From Lysobacter spongiicola DSM 21749 (GTDB lineage: Bacteria > Pseudomonadota > Gammaproteobacteria > Xanthomonadales > Xanthomonadaceae), in contig NZ_FUXP01000006.1 of assembly GCF_900167055.1 (NCBI RefSeq), positions 100,680-164,679 of the forward strand: a stretch of DNA of 64,000 nt, in the 5' to 3' direction. Made by a program: the position numbers and the translations under genes. Each line of letters starts with the position of its first letter. The first letter of the stretch is position 1. Of this stretch, positions 57,688 through 64,000 are shown piece by piece. Below the pieces are notes generated by a model. It worked only from the letters and a program-made list of their open reading frames with translations. It was not told the DNA's origin and searched no databases.

Positions 57688-58316
57688 ACCTGCGCATGGC
57701 GGCCGCGACGGTGGTGGCGGGTGTGTTGTTGACGGCCTGCGGTGCCGCGCCTGTCCGGCCCGACCTCGGCCCTGCCGAGCGGGCGGCTGCCGAGGCTGCA
57801 CAGGCCGAGCGGGAGCAGCGGCTGCGGGCGCAGGGCGAGTGGGGCCTGGTGGGCCGCATGGCGGTGTCGACCGACGGGCGCGGGGGGAGCGGCCGCCTGA
57901 CCTGGCAACAACGGGCGCCTCATGAATTCGAGGTGGAGTTGAGTGCGCCGGTCACGCGCCAGAGCTGGCGCCTGTCCAACTCCCCGCGGGGGGCGCTGCT
58001 CGAAGGCCTGGAAGGCGGGCCCCGTAGCGGGATCGCCCCCGCGTTGTTGTTGCAGGAAGCCACCGGCTGGATGATTCCGGTGGATGCGCTGTCCGACTGG
58101 GTGCGCGGCGCGCGGGCCCCAGGCATGGGTCCCGCACGGGTCGAGTTCAATCACGAAGGCCGGCCGCTGCGGATCGAGCAGGGTGGTTGGGAAATCGACT
58201 ATCGATGGCCCGATGCCGACGCGGCACAGACTGCCGCTGGCGTTGTGTTGCCGGAGCGTCTGGACGCCCGTAGTGGCGGTGCGCGGGTCAAGCTGGTGGT
58301 GGACGAATGGTTGTGA
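57684..58316 (+). CDS. lolB: Outer-membrane lipoprotein receptor LolB
   Basis: Receives lipoproteins from LolA and inserts them in the outer membrane. The lipobox LTAC gives lipidated Cys19; the mature domain carries [24 protein letters not shown] and LEGLEGG, typical of LolB's half-barrel. Length is 210 residues. It lies in the conserved lolB-ispE-tRNA-prs string and overlaps ispE by 10 bases. Together with lgt in this window it covers both ends of lipoprotein biogenesis. Confidence 0.94.
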   Translation: MNLRMAAATVVAGVLLTACGAAPVRPDLGPAERAAAEAAQAEREQRLRAQGEWGLVGRMAVSTDGRGGSGRLTWQQRAPHEFEVELSAPVTRQSWRLSNSPRGALLEGLEGGPRSGIAPALLLQEATGWMIPVDALSDWVRGARAPGMGPARVEFNHEGRPLRIEQGGWEIDYRWPDADAAQTAAGVVLPERLDARSGGARVKLVVDEWL

Positions 58317-59203
58317 CACCGGGCGAGGATGGCTGGAGCCACTGGCCGGCGCCGGCGAAGCTGAACCTGTTCCTGCGCATCCCCGGCCGCCGCGAGGACG
58401 GATACCACCTGCTGCAGACGGTCTTTCGCCTGCTGGAGTGGGGCGACACCGTCTCCCTGCGCGCCAGGGATGACGGGCAGGTGCTTCGGCACGGATCGCT
58501 GACCGGCGATATCGCCGCTGACCTCGCTGTCCGCGCCGCGATCCTGCTGAAAAAAGAGGCCAATGTCGGTGAAGGTGTCGACATCAGTGTCGAAAAGCGC
58601 ATTCCCGTGGGGGGCGGGTTCGGCGGTGGATCATCCGACGCCGCCACCACGCTGGTGGCGCTGGATGCCTTGTGGGGGACCCGTCTCGGGCTGGAGCGCC
58701 TGGCGGAGCTCGGTCTGAGACTGGGCGCCGACGTGCCGGTCTTCGTCCTGGGTACCAATGCGTGGGGCGAAGGTGTCGGAGAGCAACTGACACCGCTCGA
58801 CCTGCCTCCGGCCTGGTACCTGGTGGTCGACCCCCGCGTTCACGTGCCGACCACCGCACTGTTCGCCACGCCTGAATTGACGCGGGATGCGCCGGCCGTG
58901 ACAATATCCGACTTCGTTTCGGGCGTACCGCTCGGGAACGCGTTCGAGCCGGTGCTGCGCGCCCGCGAACCTGCCGTAGAGGCTGTGTTTGCTGCGCTGT
59001 CGCGTGTCGGCACGCCGCACCTGACCGGTTCCGGCAGTGGTTGCTTCGTCGAATTCGCCAGTCGCGAATCCGCCGAGGCGGCGCTGGCGGGCTTGCCGCC
59101 GGGGTTGGATGCCCGGGTGGTGGCGGGTGCCGCGGTGTCCCCGCTGCATGTCGCCCTGCAGGACCGACAACCAGTTCCACAGGGGCGTCGCCAAGAGGCC
59201 TAA
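58307..59203 (+). CDS. ispE: 4-diphosphocytidyl-2-C-methyl-D-erythritol kinase
   Basis: A GHMP kinase of the non-mevalonate isoprenoid pathway. [21 protein letters not shown] is the substrate motif, [15 protein letters not shown] the ATP-binding glycine loop and [12 protein letters not shown] the third motif. Length is 298 residues. ATG 58307 has GGTGG upstream; GTG 58313 overlapping the lolB stop is a possible alternative. The last seven codons plus the stop lie inside the tRNA-Gln gene (from 59181). Confidence 0.94.
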   Translation: MVVTPGEDGWSHWPAPAKLNLFLRIPGRREDGYHLLQTVFRLLEWGDTVSLRARDDGQVLRHGSLTGDIAADLAVRAAILLKKEANVGEGVDISVEKRIPVGGGFGGGSSDAATTLVALDALWGTRLGLERLAELGLRLGADVPVFVLGTNAWGEGVGEQLTPLDLPPAWYLVVDPRVHVPTTALFATPELTRDAPAVTISDFVSGVPLGNAFEPVLRAREPAVEAVFAALSRVGTPHLTGSGSGCFVEFASRESAEAALAGLPPGLDARVVAGAAVSPLHVALQDRQPVPQGRRQEA

Positions 59204-59257
59204 GGCACCAGGTTTTGATCCTGGCATTCGTAGGTTCGAATCCTACCGCCCCTGCCA
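59181..59257 (+). tRNA. tRNA-Gln (TTG anticodon)
   Basis: A 77-base cloverleaf with encoded CCA. The acceptor AGGGGCG pairs with CGCCCCT, discriminator G; the anticodon loop TTTTGAT gives TTG; the T-arm is GTAGG-TTCGAAT-CCTAC. The 5' 23 bases overlap the coding end of ispE, so maturation by RNase P must cut within the ispE message. Confidence 0.95.
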
Positions 59258-59308
59258 TATCCACCGATCACGGCTCCCCACGGTCAGAGCGAAGCGGAGA
59301 AGACCCAC

Positions 59309-60268
59309 GTGCAAAACGATCGCAGCCTGCTGGTGTTCAGCGGCAATGCCAACCGTCCCCTCGCGCAGGCGGTCTGCAAGGAACTCGGCATCCGTCCGGG
59401 CAAGGCCCTGATCGGCCGTTTCTCCGATGGTGAGGTGCAGGTCGAGATCGAGGAGAACGTGCGGCGCCAGGAAGCGTTCGTGATCCAGCCGACCTGCGCG
59501 CCCAGCGCGGAGAACCTGGTGGAGCTGCTGGTGCTGATCGACGCGCTGAAGCGTGCCTCCGTCAGCAGCGTGACCGCGGTGGTGCCGTACTTCGGCTACG
59601 CCCGCCAGGATCGCCGTCCGCGCTCGTCGCGGGTTCCGATCACGGCCAAGGTCGCCGCCAAGATGTTCAGCGCCGCCGGCTGCGACCGGGTGCTGACGGT
59701 CGACCTGCATGCCGACCAGATCCAGGGCTTCTTCGATATCCCGGTCGACAACGTCTACGCGTCGCCGTTGCTGCTGGCCGACATCTGGCGCGCGCACGGC
59801 ACCGACAACATGGTGGTGGTCAGCCCCGACGTCGGCGGCGTGGTCCGCGCCCGGGCGATTGCCAAGCGCCTCGACGACGCCGACCTGGCCATCATCGACA
59901 AGCGCCGGCCGCGCGCCAACGTCGCCACGGTGATGAACATCATCGGCGACGTGCGTGGCAAGACCTGCGTGCTGGTCGATGACATCGTCGACACCGCCGG
60001 CACGCTGTGTGCCGCCGCGGGCGCGCTGAAGGAGCACGGGGCGATCAAGGTCGTTGCCTACTGCACCCATCCGGTGCTGTCGGGCGCGGCGATCAGCAAC
60101 ATCAGCAAGTCCGGGCTGGACGAGCTGGTGGTGACCGATACCATCCCGCTGACCGACGCGGCGCGCGAGTGCGGCAAGGTCCGCCAGCTCAGCGTCGCCG
60201 AGCTCCTGGCCGAAACGATTCGCCGGATCGCGTTCGGCGAGTCGGTCAGTTCGCTCTACGTGGACTGA
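59309..60268 (+). CDS. prs: Ribose-phosphate pyrophosphokinase
   Basis: Makes PRPP from ribose-5-phosphate and ATP for nucleotide, His and Trp synthesis. [13 protein letters not shown] and [12 protein letters not shown] form the ATP/phosphate sites, [12 protein letters not shown] is a conserved signature, and [13 protein letters not shown] is the PRPP-binding loop. Length is 319 residues. The GTG start at 59309 has GGAGAAG 7 bases upstream. The order ispE-tRNA-Gln-prs-rplY-pth-ychF is conserved in gammaproteobacteria. Confidence 0.97.
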   Translation: MQNDRSLLVFSGNANRPLAQAVCKELGIRPGKALIGRFSDGEVQVEIEENVRRQEAFVIQPTCAPSAENLVELLVLIDALKRASVSSVTAVVPYFGYARQDRRPRSSRVPITAKVAAKMFSAAGCDRVLTVDLHADQIQGFFDIPVDNVYASPLLLADIWRAHGTDNMVVVSPDVGGVVRARAIAKRLDDADLAIIDKRRPRANVATVMNIIGDVRGKTCVLVDDIVDTAGTLCAAAGALKEHGAIKVVAYCTHPVLSGAAISNISKSGLDELVVTDTIPLTDAARECGKVRQLSVAELLAETIRRIAFGESVSSLYVD

Positions 60269-60280
60269 CCCCGATTTCCC

Positions 60281-60304
60281 GGCTCACCTGGTCGCGGGTG
60301 AGCC
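60281..60304 (+). other. Hairpin between prs and rplY
   Basis: GGCTCACC (60281-60288) pairs with GGTGAGCC (60297-60304) around an 8-base loop, 12 bases after the prs stop and 52 bases before rplY. No U-run follows directly. It may be a leader structure or an mRNA-processing element. Confidence 0.45.
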
Positions 60305-60356
60305 ACCCATGCCGTCGCGAGGCGGTTTTCAAGCAGCAATAGCGAGTAAACAAGCA

Positions 60357-61004
60357 ATGTCCGAACACACCATCAAGGCCACTGGCCGCAGCGTCGAAGG
60401 GAAGGGTGCGAGCCGCCGCCTGCGTCGCGCCGCCAGCATCCCGGCCATCATCTACGGCGGAAAGTCCGAGCCGAAGGCGATCCAGCTCGACCACGAAGAA
60501 ATCTGGTTGGCGAACAAGCACGAGTGGTTCTATTCGTCGATCCTGAACCTGGACGTCGACGGCAAGGTCGAGCAGGTGCTCCTGCGCGACATGCAGCGCC
60601 ATCCGTACAAGCAGCTGATCATGCACTTGGATTTCCAGCGCGTTGATGCCAAGCAGGCCCTCAAGGCCGCCGTGCCGCTGCACTTCCTCAACGAGGACCA
60701 GTCCCCGGCCGGCAAGGCCGCCGACGTGGTGGTCACCCACGAGCTCAACGAGGTCCAGGTCAGCTGCCTGCCGAAGGACCTGCCGGAGTTCATCGAGGTC
60801 GACCTGGCCGAGCTGACCCTGGGGCAGACCATCCACCTGTCGGAGCTGAAGCTGCCCAAGGGCGTCGAGATCCCCGAGCTGCGCCTGGGCAAGGAGCATG
60901 ACGTCGCGGTGGTCGTGGCCCGCCAGGGCCGCGTTGAAGTCTCCGACAGCGCCGAAGGCGACGCCGAGGGTGACGTTCCGGCAACCAACGTCGACAGCGA
61001 ATAA
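60357..61004 (+). CDS. rplY: 50S ribosomal protein L25/Ctc
   Basis: Binds 5S rRNA. The N-terminal L25 domain (to about 95: RLRRAASIPAIIYGG, MQRHPYKQLIMHLDFQRV) is followed by the Ctc C-terminal beta-domain and an acidic tail, so this is the long form, 215 residues. The start at 60357 (MSEHTIKATGRS) gives the expected N-terminus; an upstream in-frame extension lacks homology. It is between prs and pth. Confidence 0.96.
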   Translation: MSEHTIKATGRSVEGKGASRRLRRAASIPAIIYGGKSEPKAIQLDHEEIWLANKHEWFYSSILNLDVDGKVEQVLLRDMQRHPYKQLIMHLDFQRVDAKQALKAAVPLHFLNEDQSPAGKAADVVVTHELNEVQVSCLPKDLPEFIEVDLAELTLGQTIHLSELKLPKGVEIPELRLGKEHDVAVVVARQGRVEVSDSAEGDAEGDVPATNVDSE

Positions 61005-61066
61005 GCAGGCCTGTTCCCGATGCGGCCATTCCGATGGCCGTATCGGGGCGTGCATGTTTCATCGAA

Positions 61067-61648
61067 ATGGCTGGTTTGCGACTCATCGTCGGGCTGGGGA
61101 ATCCCGGTCCCGAACATCTCCGGACCCGGCACAATGCCGGGTTCTGGTTTGTGGATGCCCTGGCCGAACGCCTGGGCGGCCGCTTCGCCGTGGATGCCAA
61201 GCTGTTCGGGCAGACATGCAAGGTCGACATCGGCGGCGAGCCGGTGTGGCTGCTGAAGCCGGCCACTTTCATGAACCTGTCCGGCAAGTCGGTCACCGCC
61301 GCGCTCAGGTACTGGAAGATCGAGCCGTCCGAGGCGCTGCTGGCGCATGACGAACTCGACCTCGCGCCCGGCACCGCGCGCCTCAAGTTCGACGGCGGCC
61401 ATGGCGGGCAGAACGGCCTGCGGGACACGATGCGCCTGCTCGGCCATGGTGGCTTCCATCGGCTGCGCATCGGCATCGGCCACCCCGGGCACAAGGACCT
61501 GGTCACCCCGTGGGTGCTGGGACGTCCGCGTGGCGAAGACGAAACCCTCATCCTGCGCGCGATCGATGATGCCATCGACGTGCTGCCGCTCGCAGTCGCG
61601 GGCGACTTCAACGAGGCCATGAAGCGGCTGCACACGCCGCGGGCCTGA
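61067..61648 (+). CDS. pth: Peptidyl-tRNA hydrolase
   Basis: Recycles peptidyl-tRNAs that fall off ribosomes. Catalytic His22 is in RTRHNAGFWF; LIVGLGNPG, FMNLSGKSV and AHDELDLAPG carry the remaining active-site residues. Length is 193 residues (E. coli 194). The start at 61067 (MAGLRLIVGLG) is preferred to an in-frame ATG at 61034. It lies directly before ychF, 27 bases away, as in E. coli. Confidence 0.96.
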   Translation: MAGLRLIVGLGNPGPEHLRTRHNAGFWFVDALAERLGGRFAVDAKLFGQTCKVDIGGEPVWLLKPATFMNLSGKSVTAALRYWKIEPSEALLAHDELDLAPGTARLKFDGGHGGQNGLRDTMRLLGHGGFHRLRIGIGHPGHKDLVTPWVLGRPRGEDETLILRAIDDAIDVLPLAVAGDFNEAMKRLHTPRA

Positions 61649-61675
61649 CCCCTTTTCTACAGCGAGTAACGCGCC

Positions 61676-62767
61676 ATGGGCATCAAATGCGGCATCGTCG
61701 GCCTGCCCAACGTCGGCAAGTCGACCCTCTTCAATGCCCTGACCAAGGCGGGAATCGCCGCGGCCAACTTCCCCTTCTGCACCATCGAGCCGAACGTCGG
61801 CGTGGTGCCGGTGCCGGATCCCCGGCTCAACGCGCTGGCCGAGATCGTCAAGCCGCAGAAGGTGCTGCCGACGGCGGTCGAGTTCGTCGACATCGCCGGG
61901 CTGGTCGCCGGTGCGGCGAGCGGCGAGGGCCTGGGCAACAAGTTCCTCGCGCACATCCGCGAAGTGGACGCGATCACCCACGTGGTGCGCTGCTTCGAGA
62001 ACAGCGACGTCATCCACGTCAACAACAAGGTGGACCCGATCGCCGACATCGAAACCATCGATACCGAGCTGGCATTGGCCGACCTGGATTCGGTGGAAAA
62101 GGCGCTCCAGCGTGCCGAACGCAACGCCAAGACCGGCGACAAGGATGCCAAGGCCCGGGTCGAAGTGCTGGCGCGCGTGCGTGACGGCCTGGATGCCGGC
62201 AAGCCGGCGCGCGCGCTGGATCTGTCCGATGACGACCGGCTGGCGGTGCGCGATCTTTTCCTGCTCACGCTCAAGCCGGTGATGTACGTGGCCAACGTGC
62301 TCGAGGACGGATTCGAGGACAACCCGCACCTCGACGCCGTGCGTGCGCGGGCGGCAGGCGAGGGCGCCGAGGTGGTGCCGGTATCGGCCGCCATCGAGGA
62401 GGAGCTCAGCCAGCTGGAAGACGAGGACCGCGACGCGTTCCTGGCCGATCTCGGCCTCGACGAGCCAGGGCTCAACCGCGTGATCCGCGCCGCCTACAAG
62501 CTGCTGGGCCTGCAGACCTACTTCACTGCGGGCGTCAAGGAAGTGCGGGCCTGGACGGTCAAGGCGGGCTCGACCGCCCCCCAGGCCGCCGCGGTCATCC
62601 ATACCGATTTCGAGAAAGGCTTCATCCGCGCCGAGACGATCGGCTACGACGACTTCATCAAGTACAGGGGCGAGTCGGGCGCGCGCGATGCGGGTCGGCT
62701 GCGCCTGGAAGGCAAGGAATACCGGGTGCAGGAGGGCGACGTTCTGCATTTCCGCTTCAACGTGTGA
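61676..62767 (+). CDS. ychF: Redox-regulated ATPase YchF
   Basis: An Obg-family P-loop NTPase with ATP preference, 363 residues. The P-loop is GLPNVGKST and the base-recognition motif is NVLE in place of NKxD, the feature that selects ATP. A coiled-coil hairpin follows the G domain and a TGS domain ends the protein ([26 protein letters not shown]). It binds ribosomes and represses catalase in E. coli. A run of six T follows the stop, but without a preceding hairpin. Confidence 0.96.
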   Translation: MGIKCGIVGLPNVGKSTLFNALTKAGIAAANFPFCTIEPNVGVVPVPDPRLNALAEIVKPQKVLPTAVEFVDIAGLVAGAASGEGLGNKFLAHIREVDAITHVVRCFENSDVIHVNNKVDPIADIETIDTELALADLDSVEKALQRAERNAKTGDKDAKARVEVLARVRDGLDAGKPARALDLSDDDRLAVRDLFLLTLKPVMYVANVLEDGFEDNPHLDAVRARAAGEGAEVVPVSAAIEEELSQLEDEDRDAFLADLGLDEPGLNRVIRAAYKLLGLQTYFTAGVKEVRAWTVKAGSTAPQAAAVIHTDFEKGFIRAETIGYDDFIKYRGESGARDAGRLRLEGKEYRVQEGDVLHFRFNV

Positions 62768-62786
62768 GTTTTTTCTGCACAATGCG

Positions 62787-62815
62787 TTGACTTCCTCGCC
62801 GACGCGCTCCAGAAT
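62787..62815 (+). promoter_or_regulatory. Promoter of the tRNA-tuf cluster
   Basis: TTGACT and CAGAAT are separated by 17 bases, followed by the GC-rich discriminator TGCGGGC; the start point near 62822 leaves only about 6 bases before tRNA-Tyr. A near-consensus -35 with a GC-rich discriminator is typical of stringently controlled stable-RNA promoters. Confidence 0.7.
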
Positions 62816-62827
62816 TGCGGGCTCTTT

Positions 62828-62913
62828 GGAGGGATACCCAAGCGGCCAACGGGGGCAGACTGTAAATCTGCTGGCTTACGCCTTCGGTGGTTCGAATCCA
62901 CCTCCCTCCACCA
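62828..62913 (+). tRNA. tRNA-Tyr (GTA anticodon)
   Basis: An 86-base class II tRNA with long variable arm and encoded CCA. The acceptor GGAGGGA pairs with TCCCTCC, discriminator A; the anticodon loop CTGTAAA gives GTA; the T-arm is GGTGG-TTCGAAT-CCACC. First gene of the cluster. Confidence 0.96.
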
Positions 62914-63004
62914 GATACAGTCGGCCCCGGTCGGCAAGTGGTAGAAAGTGCGACACCCGGCGGCCTTACCAGCCACCGGCGCAGTACCCAAGCAGGTTTC
63001 CGGC

Positions 63005-63078
<74 letters not shown>

Positions 63079-63113
63079 TTGATGTCGCGACGCCTTGCCT
63101 GCTTGAACAACCT

Positions 63114-63189
63114 GCTCACGTAGCTCAGTCGGTAGAGCACCTCCTTGGTAAGGAGGAGGTCGCTGGTTCGATTCCAGTCGTGAGCACCA
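63114..63189 (+). tRNA. tRNA-Thr (GGT anticodon)
   Basis: A 76-base tRNA with encoded CCA. The acceptor GCTCACG pairs with CGTGAGC, discriminator A; the anticodon stem CCTCC/GGAGG closes the loop TTGGTAA, giving GGT. It is 65 bases before tuf, as with thrT-tufB in E. coli. Confidence 0.96.
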
Positions 63190-63254
63190 GATTCGAAAGT
63201 CGATTCGAAAGTCCGTTTCCTTCCAACGCAACCGCAAACCACCGAGATACAGCC

Positions 63255-64000
63255 ATGGCCAAGGGTAAGTTCGAGCGCACCAAGCCGCACGTGAACGTCG
63301 GCACGATCGGTCACGTCGACCACGGCAAGACCACGTTGACCGCAGCGCTGACCAAGGTGGGCGCGGAGCGTTTCGGTGGCGAGTTCAGCGCGTACGACGC
63401 GATCGACCGCGCACCGGAAGAGAAGGCGCGTGGCATCACGATCTCGACCTCGCACGTGGAGTACGAATCCCCGACGCGCCACTACGCGCACGTGGATTGC
63501 CCGGGCCACGCCGACTACGTGAAGAACATGATCACGGGTGCGGCGCAGATGGACGGCGCGATCCTGGTGTGCTCGGCCGCTGACGGCCCGATGCCGCAGA
63601 CCCGCGAGCACATCCTGCTGGCCCGCCAGGTGGGCGTGCCGTACATCGTGGTCTACCTGAACAAGGCGGACATGGTGGACGACGCCGAGCTGCTGGAGCT
63701 GGTGGAGATGGAAGTCCGCGAGCTGCTGAGCAAGTACGAGTTCCCGGGCGACGACACCCCGATCATCCACGGTTCGGCGCTGAAGGCGCTGGAAGGCGAC
63801 GACAGCGAGATCGGCATTCCGTCGATCATCAAGCTGGTCGAGGCGCTGGACAGCTGGATCCCGGAGCCGGAGCGTGCGATCGACAAGCCGTTCCTGATGC
63901 CGGTGGAAGACGTGTTCTCGATCTCGGGCCGCGGCACCGTGGTGACCGGCCGCATCGAGCGCGGCATCATCAAGGTGGGCGACGAAATCGAGATCGTCGG
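63255..64000 (+). CDS. tuf: Elongation factor Tu, N-terminal part (cut by window end)
   Basis: GTPase that brings aminoacyl-tRNA to the ribosome. From ATG 63255 the protein begins [19 protein letters not shown]; the P-loop is GHVDHGKT (residues 19-26), followed by DCPGHADY and NKAD (guanine recognition). The frame is open to the window end, covering about 248 of roughly 395 residues: all of the G domain and the start of domain 2. Its place after the tRNA-Tyr/Gly/Thr cluster corresponds to the tufB locus. Confidence 0.98.
   Translation, partial: MAKGKFERTKPHVNVGTIGHVDHGKTTLTAALTKVGAERFGGEFSAYDAIDRAPEEKARGITISTSHVEYESPTRHYAHVDCPGHADYVKNMITGAAQMDGAILVCSAADGPMPQTREHILLARQVGVPYIVVYLNKADMVDDAELLELVEMEVRELLSKYEFPGDDTPIIHGSALKALEGDDSEIGIPSIIKLVEALDSWIPEPERAIDKPFLMPVEDVFSISGRGTVVTGRIERGIIKVGDEIEIV

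Noticed and set aside
62768..62774. T-run after ychF as an intrinsic terminator
   Set aside because: No GC-rich hairpin precedes the T-run.
60530..62782. A 750-codon minus-strand open frame across rplY, pth and ychF
   Set aside because: It is antisense to three conserved genes and shows no recognisable motif.

Overview
The window is a dense, high-GC chromosomal segment (about two thirds G+C by eye) from a gammaproteobacterium of the Xanthomonadaceae/Lysobacteraceae, most like Lysobacter or Luteimonas. The pointers are: a 313-residue prolyl aminopeptidase with its triad at Ser110/Asp266/His294, as in the Xanthomonas enzyme; the ahpC-ahpF-oxyR order; an XcOGT-like GT41 protein; a REP-type 'GGAGCGGCTTCAGCC' inverted repeat; and two large secreted proteases with PPC and P domains. 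Almost all of it is core genome. I see no prophage, insertion sequence, CRISPR array or secondary-metabolite cluster.

Layout. 1-2767: MacA-like adaptor (cut by the window edge), ABC ATPase and FtsX-type permease. 2826-8070: secreted isoaspartyl peptidase, VOC protein, dgkA, TerC protein, lgt-thyA-folA. 8090-14893 (minus): lptD-surA-pdxA-rsmA-apaG-apaH, the same order as in E. coli, with folA convergent to apaH. 14982-17102 (minus): HDAC-like deacetylase, cobalamin adenosyltransferase, small membrane protein. 17144-19602: ubiH-ubiI type hydroxylases. 19618-23489 (minus): rlmM, a deaminase, a Cys-rich lipoprotein, glnS. 23667-27538: DUF2007 protein, a REP element, then the peroxide-stress locus oxyR/ahpF/ahpC on the minus strand with a readable promoter and OxyR-like operator. 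27722-34486: M1 aminopeptidase, prmC, pip, NUDIX hydrolase, Xni-like nuclease, nitroreductase. 34595-37009: DUF1631 protein.

37074-41494 holds the three-gene proton-translocating transhydrogenase, but pntAA is separated from its TM and beta subunits by an oppositely oriented sigma factor/anti-sigma/DUF3106 cassette. 42033-47168: sufT, then an S8 protease and an M28 aminopeptidase that share nearly the same C-terminal PPC+P module, each ending in a strong intrinsic terminator. 47235-53470: one-domain asparaginase, wrbA-DUF2069, yihY-tlpA-acyP, PPK2 and the GT41 glycosyltransferase. 53529-62767: prfA and hemA (minus), then TPR-lolB-ispE-tRNA-Gln-prs-rplY-pth-ychF. 62787-64000: a tRNA-Tyr/Gly/Thr cluster with its promoter running into tuf, which is cut by the window end.

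How the genes work together: envelope biogenesis is prominent (lgt, lolB, lptD, surA, dgkA). Translation and its quality control are another theme (glnS, prfA, prmC, pth, rplY, rlmM, rsmA, ychF, tuf, four tRNAs). Redox supply is a third (pnt, ahpCF/oxyR, ubiH/ubiI, wrbA). I did not find a convincing wholly new system. The least ordinary items are the sigma cassette inside the pnt locus, the paired secreted proteases with a duplicated C-terminal module, the layered regulatory signals around ahpC-ahpF-oxyR, the ispE/tRNA-Gln overlap, and the coupled deaminase/Cys-rich lipoprotein pair.
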